Assembly (NCBI GenBank): GCA_035291605.1
Contig: DATDRS010000035.1
Location: 1 to 38,405 of the forward strand
From: DATDRS01 sp035291605
GTDB taxonomy: Bacteria; Chloroflexota; Anaerolineae; Anaerolineales; UBA6663
Direction: 5' to 3'
DNA: 38,405 bases
The notes beneath the pieces were generated by a model. That model ran no database searches, had not been told where the DNA came from, and was given only the letters and a program-made list of their open reading frames with translations. The number at the start of each line of letters is the position of its first letter. The first letter of the stretch is position 1. Made by a program: the position numbers and the translations under genes. Of the stretch, positions 19,449 to 27,599 are shown piece by piece.

Positions 19449-19757
19449 CTATGGATCATGCTCTTCAGAACTCTGGATGCCCGCCGCTTCGGGATGTTTC
19501 TCTTCCAGATGATAGAGCAACTGATCAAACGCCACCAGTGCAATCTCGGCTTTGTGTTCCTCGAGAAAACGCGGGTCTTTGTGACGCGGCTTGACAGCGT
19601 GCTGATACTTCAACCCGCACACCGGGCAGCCGACGATGTACCGCATTTTGCCCGTCGCCCCGTCGTGCTCCGTCATCACCTGGTCGAGATGCGCTTCGCT
19701 GAGATGGCGGTGGAGTTTCATGCGGGAGGCGGAAAAATCACAGTGAGGGCATTTCAT
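19449..19757 (-). CDS. Small zinc-finger-like protein
   Basis: 102 residues from ATG 19757. Two C2H2-like elements are visible: CPHCDFSASRMKLHRHLSEAH at residues 3-23, and CPVCGLKYQH followed by a distal HLEEKH (about 44-88). The spacing suggests zinc binding. I do not recognise a named family. The start MKCPHCDF was preferred because the longer frame begins in hairpin-spacer DNA. It lies between the winged-helix gene and the lbpA triplet in the same operon. Regulatory or assembly roles are both possible. Confidence 0.65.
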   Translation of the reverse strand: MKCPHCDFSASRMKLHRHLSEAHLDQVMTEHDGATGKMRYIVGCPVCGLKYQHAVKPRHKDPRFLEEHKAEIALVAFDQLLYHLEEKHPEAAGIQSSEEHDP

Positions 19758-19824
19758 GATTGCTGAATGCTGAATGCTGATTTCTGAGCGGTCATTCCCC
19801 ATCAACAATCAGAAATCTGCAAAT

Positions 19825-20274
19825 TCAGCGCGTCACCGGCCGCAACGCCTCCGCCAGCGTCTTCGCCGTCGCCTCGCCGATACTGCCAACGAGGCCCACC
19901 AGCGCCACGCCGCCAGAGGTGGATTGTACGTGGTCGGTGTCAATATTCCGTCCGGCGAGGCCGACCTGCGCCAGATCATTCACTCGCTCGGTCAGCGCGA
20001 GGCGGCCCATTTTTGTCGCCTGTTCCAGTTCGGCCATGGGCGCGCTCTCGCGCGTTGAGAGAAATTCCAGAATGGAAAAGTTCGTCGGGTCGGCGGCCGT
20101 GCGGAGGGCGCGCAGCGTGATATCCAGCGCCGCCTCCCGCAGCGCCGCCTCGCCCTGCCCGGCCAGCCATTCACCCGTGCCTGACTCCAGCCGGTCGAGG
20201 CGGTCAAGCATCCGGGCCAGGTCGCGCAGGCGCATCGCCAGCGCGAAGGAGAGATCCGTGAGTCCCTGGGCCAT
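19825..20274 (-). CDS. Winged-helix DNA-binding-like protein
   Basis: 149 residues. Residues about 60-105 (DPTNFSILEFLSTRESAPMA then LTERVNDLAQVGLAGRNI) have the look of an ArsR/PadR-type winged helix. The N-terminal 55 residues are helical and C-terminal residues 110-140 are Gly/Ala-rich. No cysteines are present, so it would not sense sulfur by thiols. It may instead use the fold for protein contacts. It follows the membrane oxidoreductase by 40 bases and belongs to the sHdr operon. Function unassigned. Confidence 0.65.
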   Translation of the reverse strand: MAQGLTDLSFALAMRLRDLARMLDRLDRLESGTGEWLAGQGEAALREAALDITLRALRTAADPTNFSILEFLSTRESAPMAELEQATKMGRLALTERVNDLAQVGLAGRNIDTDHVQSTSGGVALVGLVGSIGEATAKTLAEALRPVTR

Positions 20275-20314
20275 CGGTGAAATCCCAGCTCCCTTTTTCC
20301 AAATCCCGAAACAG

Positions 20315-22420
20315 CTATGCCAGGTTGGCCGTTGGGATTTGGGATTTGGGATTTAGCAATTCCTCTCCCATCGCTTCGGCCACCAACTGGATCACGTCCC
20401 GCACTTCGATTTTGCCTTCGCTGCCGGTCGTCTTCACCGCGTCGGTGTACATGACCACGTCTTTCGGGCAGGCGACGACGAAGAGCCATCGCTGCGCCCC
20501 GCCGTTGGCGCCGTCGGCGGCGGCGCCCAACGCCGTGAGGGCTTCGCGAATACGGTTTTCGGCAGGGCGCTCGCCAGGCGGGGTCGTCCCCATCCAGATC
20601 TGGCCGCCCCCTGCCCCACAGCAATAGGAGTTCTCACGGTTGCGCGGCATCTCGACCAGTTCACACCCCGTCGCCTGAATCAGCTCGCGCGGCGGGTTAA
20701 ACCCCTTGTTGTAGCGGCCCAGGTAACACGGGTCGTGGAAGGTCGCGCGATAGTCGAGTTTCTTCGTGAGTTTGAGTTTGCCTTCTTGGATCAACTGCGC
20801 GAGCAGGCGCGTGTAGTGGATCGTCTCCCACTTGCCGCCGTAGTCCGGGTATTCGTTCTTGAGCGCATTGAGCGTATGGGGATCGGTCGTGATGACGCGC
20901 TGGAAGTTGCACTTGCGCATCGCCGCGATGTTCTGCTCGGCCAACTGCTCGAACAGCCCTTCCTCGCCCACGCGGCGGACGTCGTTCCCTGAGTTCTTCT
21001 CCGCCTCGTAGAGGATGCCGAAATCCACCCCGGCCTGGCGCAAGAGGCGCGCGACCGTGCGCGTGATTTCCTGCACGCGCGCATCGAACGCGGCATAGTC
21101 GCCGACGAACCACAGATATTCCGCCGGCTCCTTGCGGATATCTTTGATTTTGAAATTGAGGCCGGTCTGCGACCACTTGGCGCGGTGGCGGGCGGCCTGC
21201 CCAAAGGAATTGCCGGTCTTGCCGATTTTCTCCAGCGTGGACTGGAGGCCGCCGTCCAGTTCCGCGCCGTCGTTCACCAACCGGCGGCGGATGTCCACGA
21301 TGTCGGCCATCGGCTCGTTCCCCACCGGGCACACGCGCACGCAGGCGTAGCAGGTGGTGCACGACCACACCGCCTCGGGACGGATGGCAAATTCGGCGAG
21401 CGGCGGCGAGGCTGCCCCGCTCGCAAAGGCGGTGAAACTCGAGTTCAGCCAGTAGCGCTTATTGATTTCGAGCGCCGAGGGGCTGAGCGGCCGGCCGGCG
21501 TTGTGCGCGGGACAAACGTCCTGACAACGGTTGCACATGATGCACGCATATGCGTCGAGCAGGCGCGGCCAGGCAAGGTCGGCTAACGTTCCCGCGCCGG
21601 GGAGCGTCTCGGCCGGGGAACCGGCGGACACGGCGGGGTCGAGATGGCCGCGCTCGCTCTGCTTTGCCAGGATCAGATTGAGGGGGGCCAGCATGATGTG
21701 GACATGCTTGCTGATGATGAAGTAAGGGAGGAAGAGGACGATGAGGCCAACGGCCAGCCACCACGTCGTGTGAATTGCAGGTGAAAACGCCGCCTCGGGC
21801 AAGCTGCGCAGGGCGAGGGAAACGGCGCTGGCGAAGGGCTGCATCGGGTTGAAGATTCGCATCTCCCCCAGGCGGAACGCCTGCCCCATGAAGCGTGAGC
21901 CGACGTGGGCCAGGATGAAGCCGCCCACGATGAGCGAATCTCTTTTGACGCCGCCCAGCGCTACCGGCCGATACAAAAGCACGTTCTCGTTAAAGTCCAA
22001 ACGCCTGTCTTTGGCGATGAAACGGCGCACGAGAAAGACGACGACGCCGACCAGCACGCCGACGCTCAGGAGGTCGGCCAGGAGATTGAGCGGGCCGAAG
22101 ATGAGGTCCATTCTCTCGGCGGTGGAATAGCCGGGGAGGAAGCCCTCCAGCACGTCGTTGACGTTGACGAGGAGATAGTACGAGAAGCCGAAGAAGATGA
22201 GCGAATGAAAGAAGGTGAGGAGGGGGCGGGACCTGCGAAGGGTCGTCTGCAAACCCACCTCGACGAGCGTGCGGATAGCGATGGGGACGAGGTTGTGGAG
22301 TTTGGGGGCGGGCCTCCCGCGCCGGACGATACGGTAGATGTGATAGAAGCCCCAAACCGTGAGGCCGCCGAAGGCGGCGAGCACGAGGAGGAAGATGGTT
22401 TTTTCTGTGAGGGTGAGCAT
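20315..22420 (-). CDS. Membrane EtfD/HdrD-like ETF:quinone oxidoreductase
   Basis: 701 residues. The N-terminal about 255 residues hold five to six hydrophobic helices of the NarI-like b-type cytochrome kind. Two [4Fe-4S] motifs follow: C293-x2-C296-x2-C299-x3-C303 (CIMCNRCQDVCP) and CTTCYACVRVCP near residue 351. The C-terminal part is HdrD-like with a CCG domain (FHDPCYLGRY, SYCCGAGGG). Such proteins move electrons from EtfAB to (mena)quinone. EtfA and EtfB lie immediately upstream, so this is the likely exit of sHdr electrons to the membrane. The last residues (LLNPKSQIPTANLA) are encoded by heptamer-like repeat DNA. Confidence 0.88.
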   Translation of the reverse strand: MLTLTEKTIFLLVLAAFGGLTVWGFYHIYRIVRRGRPAPKLHNLVPIAIRTLVEVGLQTTLRRSRPLLTFFHSLIFFGFSYYLLVNVNDVLEGFLPGYSTAERMDLIFGPLNLLADLLSVGVLVGVVVFLVRRFIAKDRRLDFNENVLLYRPVALGGVKRDSLIVGGFILAHVGSRFMGQAFRLGEMRIFNPMQPFASAVSLALRSLPEAAFSPAIHTTWWLAVGLIVLFLPYFIISKHVHIMLAPLNLILAKQSERGHLDPAVSAGSPAETLPGAGTLADLAWPRLLDAYACIMCNRCQDVCPAHNAGRPLSPSALEINKRYWLNSSFTAFASGAASPPLAEFAIRPEAVWSCTTCYACVRVCPVGNEPMADIVDIRRRLVNDGAELDGGLQSTLEKIGKTGNSFGQAARHRAKWSQTGLNFKIKDIRKEPAEYLWFVGDYAAFDARVQEITRTVARLLRQAGVDFGILYEAEKNSGNDVRRVGEEGLFEQLAEQNIAAMRKCNFQRVITTDPHTLNALKNEYPDYGGKWETIHYTRLLAQLIQEGKLKLTKKLDYRATFHDPCYLGRYNKGFNPPRELIQATGCELVEMPRNRENSYCCGAGGGQIWMGTTPPGERPAENRIREALTALGAAADGANGGAQRWLFVVACPKDVVMYTDAVKTTGSEGKIEVRDVIQLVAEAMGEELLNPKSQIPTANLA

Positions 22421-22441
22421 GGCAGATGGCCGATAGCAAAT

Positions 22442-22479
22442 GGCGGATGGCTAAAGGCTATCAGCCTCCGCCATCCGCC
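22442..22479. repeat. Hairpin spacer between etfA and the membrane oxidoreductase gene
   Basis: GGCGGATGG (22442-22450) and its exact complement (22471-22479) flank a 20-base loop that also holds CTATC matching GATAG upstream. Same vocabulary as other junction spacers (GATGGC, CCATCC). Confidence 0.6.
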
Positions 22480-22480
22480 C

Positions 22481-23443
22481 TTAGCCGCTTTTCACTTTCT
22501 CCGTCAACGCCGGAAGCAAATCCAGCATGTCGCACGTCGCGCCGTAGTGCGCCATGTCGAAGATCGGCGCTTTGGGGTCGGTGTTCACGGCGATAATCGT
22601 CTCGGCGCCGCGCATCCCTTCGAGGTGTTCCGGCGCGCCGGAAATGCCAAAGGCCAGATACACCTTGGGTTTCACCGTGAGGCCGCTCTTGCCCACCTGG
22701 CGGGTCTTGGGCAGCCACCCCGCGTCGGTGATCGGGCGCGACGCCGACACCGCGCATCCCAGCGCCTCCGCCAGTTCTTGCGCAAGCTCGATGTTCTCCG
22801 GCCCGCCGATGCCGCGCCCAATCGAAACGAGAATCGGCTGCTGAGTGATATCCACATCACCGCCCTGAGGCTCGATCAGTTTCACGAACTTCACCTTCAA
22901 ATCCCCAAGCGCAACCGGAGGAGCGATTTGCTCGACGGACGCAGCCCCCCGGCCCGCTTCACCCGGGAAGGCGCCTGCCAGGCACGAGACAAGGCACGCC
23001 TCGCCATCCGGCACGGCTTCGGCCTGAATCTTGCCTCCGTAGATCTGCGAAGTCGCGACGAGCGCGCCGCCCTCGGCCGCCAGGCCATTGACATAGGCGA
23101 TGAAGGGCAGCCCCGTAGTCACCGAAAGCCCCGACCCGAGGTCCATGCCCATCGAGGTGTTGCCGAGCATGACGAGGCGGGGGGAACGCTCCTTGATCAG
23201 CGCAGTCAACACGCGGCCATAGGCCTCCGGGTTGAAAGACGCCAGCGCCGGATCGTCTACATACAAGACAGAATCCGCGCCAATCGTCTCGGCCAGCGAT
23301 TTAGCGCCGCTGCCCAGCAACACGGCGACGGCCTTTCCTCCGAAGGTGGAGGCGAGTTGTTTGGCCTTGCCGGTCAGTTCAAACGTGATGTCGGCGAGTT
23401 TGCCGTTGAGGTGTTCTGCAAGGATGAGAACTTCGTTGGTCAT
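22481..23443 (-). CDS. etfA: Electron transfer flavoprotein alpha subunit
   Basis: 320 residues from MTNEVLILAEH; in-frame ATGs further upstream (up to 23488) exist and no Shine-Dalgarno clearly decides the start. The N-terminal domain has LLGSGAKSLAETIGADSVLY. The C-terminal FAD domain has SIGRGIGGPENIELA, and YLAFGISGAPEHLEGM near residue 267, followed by NTDPKAPIFDMAHYG. The usual SGAxQH is SGAPEH here, a Gln to Glu change near the flavin. Genes for EtfB and the quinone reductase flank it. In type II sHdr clusters EtfAB is the electron acceptor of the complex (family knowledge, applied here by synteny). Confidence 0.92.
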   Translation of the reverse strand: MTNEVLILAEHLNGKLADITFELTGKAKQLASTFGGKAVAVLLGSGAKSLAETIGADSVLYVDDPALASFNPEAYGRVLTALIKERSPRLVMLGNTSMGMDLGSGLSVTTGLPFIAYVNGLAAEGGALVATSQIYGGKIQAEAVPDGEACLVSCLAGAFPGEAGRGAASVEQIAPPVALGDLKVKFVKLIEPQGGDVDITQQPILVSIGRGIGGPENIELAQELAEALGCAVSASRPITDAGWLPKTRQVGKSGLTVKPKVYLAFGISGAPEHLEGMRGAETIIAVNTDPKAPIFDMAHYGATCDMLDLLPALTEKVKSG

Positions 23444-23491
23444 AAGCATTATTTTCATGCTACGTGGTGCCTGATCCATGAGATTCACAGA

Positions 23492-24268
23492 TCATGCATC
23501 ACGCTTCAGCAATCCCTTCTCCGCAATCAGCGCCGCAATCTTCTCTGCCACTTCCTCGGGGCTGCCTTCCCACATCTCGGCGTGACTGGCGGATTCGGGC
23601 TTGAACATGCGGCGGACGGTGGAGCCTGAGCCGGCGGCCTCGCCGCCCGCAATCTCATCGATCTTGGCCGTCTTCGCCATCTGCCGGATCTTGCTCACCG
23701 GGGCGTAGCGCGGCGGCTGATGTGCGGCCTGCACGCCGATCACCACGGGGAGCGCGACTTCAAACTCGGCCATCAGGCCGCCCGCATACTCCTTGCGGAC
23801 GAAGGCCTGGCCGCCTTTGACCTCGACCCCCGTAACCACGCCCACGTACGGGAGGTCCAGGTGAGCGGCGATCATCGGCCCGATCTGTCCATCCCGATCG
23901 TCGGCGGCCTGGACGCCTGTCATCACGACATCGGGCGACAGGCCCTTGATGGCGTCGGCGAGGAGCCTGGCTTGTGTGTGCGAGTCCGCGCCGCGCGGAT
24001 AATCGCCGGTGATCTTCGCGGCTTTGTCTGCGCCTTTGGCCAGGGCGGTGTGCAGCGCGCCATCCAACTCGCCCGTCGTGTCCACGCCGATCACGGTGAC
24101 CGCGCCGCCGGCGGCTTCTTTAGCCAGCACCGCCTCTTCCAGCGCGTGCTCATCCCATTCGTTGAGCACGTATTGCAGCGCGTCGTGATCGAGGTCCGTG
24201 CCGGCACTGTTAATATCGAGTTCGTCGGTTAGATTAGGGACTTGCTTGATGAGGACGACGATGTTCAT
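23492..24268 (-). CDS. etfB: Electron transfer flavoprotein beta subunit
   Basis: 258 residues, typical length. MNIVVLIKQVPNLTDELDIN, NEWDEHALEEAVLAKE, and the AADDRDGQIGPMIAAHLDLPYV block are characteristic. ETF beta pairs with EtfA to take up electrons and pass them to an ETF:quinone oxidoreductase, here the membrane protein at 20315..22420. It sits between the HdrB3-like gene and etfA. Confidence 0.93.
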   Translation of the reverse strand: MNIVVLIKQVPNLTDELDINSAGTDLDHDALQYVLNEWDEHALEEAVLAKEAAGGAVTVIGVDTTGELDGALHTALAKGADKAAKITGDYPRGADSHTQARLLADAIKGLSPDVVMTGVQAADDRDGQIGPMIAAHLDLPYVGVVTGVEVKGGQAFVRKEYAGGLMAEFEVALPVVIGVQAAHQPPRYAPVSKIRQMAKTAKIDEIAGGEAAGSGSTVRRMFKPESASHAEMWEGSPEEVAEKIAALIAEKGLLKRDA

Positions 24269-24283
24269 AGTGGCCGGTGAACA

Positions 24284-24324
24284 GTGATCAGCAACCAGTG
24301 TTTACTGATCACGGATGACTGGTT
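24284..24324. repeat. Nested inverted repeats between hdrB3-like and etfB
   Basis: GTGATCAG (24284-24291) pairs with CTGATCAC (24305-24312), and AACCAGT (24293-24299) pairs with ACTGGTT (24318-24324). The two pairings are mutually exclusive alternatives. The second reaches into the stop region of the hdrB3-like gene (stop at 24323-24325). Confidence 0.55.
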
Positions 24325-25606
24325 ATCCTCTCATGGATTCGTCCAACAACTCCAGAATATCCCGCACGATCAACTTATCATTCCCCGTGCTTTTCGCCGC
24401 GTCTTCGAAGCGGGAGACCTCGAAGGGACAGCAGACGGCCAGGACATCCGCGCCATACTCGACGGCCTCGCGTACGCGGCGCTCCGACAGACGCATCTGG
24501 GTGTGTTCTTTGGTGAACGAGTCGAGCCACATGCCGCCGCCCCCGCCGCCGCAGCAATAGCCGTTCTCGCGGCAACGGCCCATTTCCACCAATTCGATCC
24601 CAGAGATAGCGCGGAGCAGTTCGCGCGGCGCGTCGTATTCGCCGTTGTGCCGCCCGAGGTAGCACGGGTCGTGGAAGGTCACCTTCAGGTCAATGGGTTT
24701 CTTGAGCATCGGCTTGAGTTTATCCAAATGCTCGACAAGGAAGCGGGTGTAGTGGGCGATGGGTCGCTGGAAACCGAGTTTGGGATATTCGTTCTTGAAG
24801 GCGTTGAACTCGTGCGGGCCAGTGACCACCATCCGATTCCATTCGTACTTGTTGAAGGCGGCGATGTTCTGTTCGGCCAACATCTCGAACAGGCCCTTTT
24901 CGCCTGCCAGCCGCTGCGAATCGCCGTCGTCTTTCTCCTCCACGCCCAGGATGCCGAAGTCAACCCCGAGGGCGTTGAAAATGCGCGCGGCGGCGCAGGC
25001 GGCGTCAATCCCGCGCGGGTGATAGGAGGGATAAGAGCCAACGTACCACAGGATGTCCACCGGGCGTTTGAGGTCTTTCAGGATCGGCGCCGGCGTGCCC
25101 GCCTTCTTCACCCAATCGGCGCGTTTGCGCTGTGGCTGGCCGAGCGGGTTGCCATGCTTGGCCGTGTCCTCAAAGGCCTTTTGCAATTCGGGCGGCACGT
25201 TGCCCACGAGCACGGCTTGTTCGCGCACGGCGGGCATGATCTGGATCATGTTCACTTCTTTGGGGCACACGCGCAGGCAGTTCATGCAGGTGGTGCACAG
25301 CCACAGGTCGGGCGAGGTGAACAGGTCAATGCCCGTCTGCGTCTTGCGGTGAATCTTGCGCGGCGAGTAATCGCCGACGATGTCCACCGGGCAGACGGTA
25401 GTGCACTTGCCGCAGCCGTAGCACCAGTTGAGCGACTCACCGCCGGGGAGCGCCGTGACCCGCTCCAACTGTTCCACATCGTAATCCCAGATCACCCGCT
25501 GCTCGAACATCCGGTTCCAGTGGCCGGAGATGTCCATGCCCTCGACGACGAAATGTTCTTTCTGGGTGATTTTTTCGGGTTGAATCTTGTCGAGACCGAC
25601 AGCCAT
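24323..25606 (-). CDS. shdrB3: sHdrB3/HdrD-like FeS oxidoreductase
   Basis: 427 residues. Two ferredoxin motifs, C62-C65-C68-C72 (CYGCGKCTTVCP) and C104-C107-C110-C114 (CTTCMNCLRVCP), precede two CCG-type modules: FHDPCYLGRH and GYCCGGGGGGMW are the signature of the second. The architecture matches the HdrD-like subunit present between hyp and etfAB in type II sHdr clusters. It is thought to take electrons toward EtfAB, or to contribute a second noncubane cluster site. The order hdrA-hyp-this gene-etfB-etfA supports the call. Confidence 0.88.
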   Translation of the reverse strand: MAVGLDKIQPEKITQKEHFVVEGMDISGHWNRMFEQRVIWDYDVEQLERVTALPGGESLNWCYGCGKCTTVCPVDIVGDYSPRKIHRKTQTGIDLFTSPDLWLCTTCMNCLRVCPKEVNMIQIMPAVREQAVLVGNVPPELQKAFEDTAKHGNPLGQPQRKRADWVKKAGTPAPILKDLKRPVDILWYVGSYPSYHPRGIDAACAAARIFNALGVDFGILGVEEKDDGDSQRLAGEKGLFEMLAEQNIAAFNKYEWNRMVVTGPHEFNAFKNEYPKLGFQRPIAHYTRFLVEHLDKLKPMLKKPIDLKVTFHDPCYLGRHNGEYDAPRELLRAISGIELVEMGRCRENGYCCGGGGGGMWLDSFTKEHTQMRLSERRVREAVEYGADVLAVCCPFEVSRFEDAAKSTGNDKLIVRDILELLDESMRG

Positions 25607-25621
25607 GCTGCCTCCGCGTTA

Positions 25622-25661
25622 GAGAAATAGAGAATTGGAGATTGGCAATTCTCTATTTCTC
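25622..25661. repeat. Perfect 16-bp hairpin between hyp and hdrB3-like
   Basis: GAGAAATAGAGAATTG (25622-25637) and its exact complement (25646-25661) flank an 8-base loop. The stop codon of the hyp gene (25660-25662) lies in the distal arm, so its last residues (KLEI) come from this repeat-type DNA. No T-tract follows on the minus strand. Confidence 0.8.
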
Positions 25662-26457
25662 AAATCTCTAATTTCCAAACGCCCAGTAGCCGCCTCGCCA
25701 ATTCCGGCAGTTGCGGCACGACTTTATTGAATTCCTGAGTCATTCGTAGCCGCAGGGTGGTATACATGTAGACGGCGTACACGCACGAGAGAAACACGTC
25801 AATGCCGAAGGGACTGCTATGCAGGCCGAACCTGGCAAAGTCAGCCGCCTCGCCGGTGGCCCGCACGAAGGCGACGGCCACACCTACCTTCATATATGTT
25901 TCGCCCGCATCCCGCCCGTGCAAATCGTACTGGTCCTCGATGACAAGCGGCAACGCGCCGGTGCTCACACGCGGGTCCCACATCCATCGTGTCCACAACC
26001 AGTGCTTATCCGGGTTGGTGAAGTGCAGAAGTTCGGAGGCGAGGTCGCACAGGACGTTCTCAGGTAGGTGGCCTTCTTCACCGGGCAAGGCTTTGCCCCC
26101 TAGTCGCACATCGCCCCAGTAGCCGCAGAGCGAGTCCACAAAAACCTGAAAACGTTCTTGAACAGAGGCTTCGCCGCATAACAACCGGCGCATCGCCTGG
26201 CGCAACCCCTCCACGCCCATCACATCCAGAATAGCGTTGGCTTTGCGGCGTGTGGCGAAGATGGAGCGTAAAATGCCGCGCAGTTGTTCGCGTTCGAGTG
26301 TGGGCAGAGTCTCCGGGCTGAGGAGCGCCTTAAGCCGCGCGCTCTTGTGCTCAAGTTCGGCGACAATGTCGCCCAGTTCGGCCCGCTCAACCTTTTCGAG
26401 GGCCTGGGCCATGAACTCGCGGGCGGTTTCGGTGTCTACAACTTGCCCTTCAGGCAT
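25660..26457 (-). CDS. sHdr-cluster conserved hypothetical (Hyp)
   Basis: 265 residues, unassigned by motif. It is mostly helical. The middle has LLCGEASVQERFQVFVDSLC and WLWTRWMWDPRVSTGALPLV. The length and position between hdrA and the HdrD-like gene match the Hyp protein found in sHdr gene sets. No cofactor motif is visible; cysteines are few. It probably belongs to the complex or its assembly, by synteny only. It ends 8 bases upstream of the hdrA stop... that is, the two genes are 7 bases apart, so they are cotranscribed. Confidence 0.8.
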   Translation of the reverse strand: MPEGQVVDTETAREFMAQALEKVERAELGDIVAELEHKSARLKALLSPETLPTLEREQLRGILRSIFATRRKANAILDVMGVEGLRQAMRRLLCGEASVQERFQVFVDSLCGYWGDVRLGGKALPGEEGHLPENVLCDLASELLHFTNPDKHWLWTRWMWDPRVSTGALPLVIEDQYDLHGRDAGETYMKVGVAVAFVRATGEAADFARFGLHSSPFGIDVFLSCVYAVYMYTTLRLRMTQEFNKVVPQLPELARRLLGVWKLEI

Positions 26458-26464
26458 GAGAGAC

Positions 26465-27532
26465 CTATGCCGCCACGCGCGACTGCTTGGCTACCAGCGC
26501 CGCCGCTTTCATCGCCGCCGCGCCAGCCATACTCATTGTGTCGTCGAGGTCTTTCGGCCCGGCGGCCGCGCCCGCCACGAAGATGCCGGGGACGGAGGTG
26601 GCCGTTGGGTCGAGCGCGTCGTGCGGCACGTCAATGAAGTTGTATTTGTTCTGCTTGAGGCCAAGGATTTTCGCCGCGTCTTTCGTGCCTTTGCTCGGCT
26701 CCATGCCGACGGCCAACACGACCACGTCCATCGGCACTTCCATCGGGCGGCCCATCGTGGTGTCCTCGCCGCGCACCAGCAGACGGTCGCCCTTGCGGAT
26801 GATCTCGGTGATGATACCCTTGACGTACTGGACGTGATACTGCTCCTGCGCTGGCCAGTAGATTTCGTTTTCCCAGTAGCCGTACATCCGCATGTCAATG
26901 TAGAAGATGAACACTTTCGCGCCGGGCACTTGTTGCCGTATTTCAATGGCCTGCTTGGAGGAGATGCCGCAACACACCTTCGAGCAATACTCGTTGCCGA
27001 TTTGTCGGTCACGCGAACCAACGCATTGGATGAAACACACGCGCTGGGGCGGCGTGCCTTTGGAGGGGGTGACGAAATTGTGCTCTTTCAACATTTTCTC
27101 CGCATCGGCCAGCGTAATGACGTCGTCGTATTCGTAATAGCCGTACATCTGCGTCTCGCGGCCTGGGTCGAAGTGCTGAAAGCCGGTTGCCACGATGATG
27201 GCCCCGACGTTGACTGCCTCGCCCGCGCCATTCCCGGCATTGGCGATTTTCACTTTGAAGTCGCCCGCCGTGCCGGAGCATTCCACTAATTCGGAACCCA
27301 GGCGGATGTCTACGGTGGGGTTGGCGCGCGCGGCGGCGATGAGTTCGTTCATCGCCTCTTCGGCCGAGCGAAAGCCGTGCGTGAGCGCCGCGTAATGTTC
27401 GTAGATGGGCGTGCCGCCGAGGGCCTCACGTTTCTCCACGAGAATCGCCTTCTCGCCGAGGTCGCCAATCAACCGCGCCGCTTCCAGCCCCGCCGGCCCG
27501 CCGCCGATGATGAGAACGGTGTCTGATGTCAT
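26465..27532 (-). CDS. shdrA: sHdrA, FAD- and FeS-binding subunit of the sulfur-oxidising Hdr-like complex
   Basis: 355 residues, much shorter than methanogen HdrA, as expected for sHdrA. The FAD motif GGGPAG is at residues 10-15. A [4Fe-4S] site region holds C166, C170, C183, C187 and C188 (CFIQCVGSRD, YCSKVCCG). FVAGAAAGPKDLDDTMSMAG near the end is the second dinucleotide-binding half. It is the flavin core of the complex that oxidises LbpA- or carrier-bound sulfane sulfur to sulfite. It is flanked by hdrB1 and hyp in the standard order. Confidence 0.92.
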   Translation of the reverse strand: MTSDTVLIIGGGPAGLEAARLIGDLGEKAILVEKREALGGTPIYEHYAALTHGFRSAEEAMNELIAAARANPTVDIRLGSELVECSGTAGDFKVKIANAGNGAGEAVNVGAIIVATGFQHFDPGRETQMYGYYEYDDVITLADAEKMLKEHNFVTPSKGTPPQRVCFIQCVGSRDRQIGNEYCSKVCCGISSKQAIEIRQQVPGAKVFIFYIDMRMYGYWENEIYWPAQEQYHVQYVKGIITEIIRKGDRLLVRGEDTTMGRPMEVPMDVVVLAVGMEPSKGTKDAAKILGLKQNKYNFIDVPHDALDPTATSVPGIFVAGAAAGPKDLDDTMSMAGAAAMKAAALVAKQSRVAA

Positions 27533-27599
27533 TTGCCCTCCAGCAGCCAGTCGCCAGCAGCCAGCCTGACGACCGATGACTGACTACGGATAACTGATG

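Noticed and set aside
24284..25630. Long plus-strand open frame of 448 codons
   Set aside because: Antisense to the hdrB3-like gene, whose cluster motifs are clear; shadow frame.
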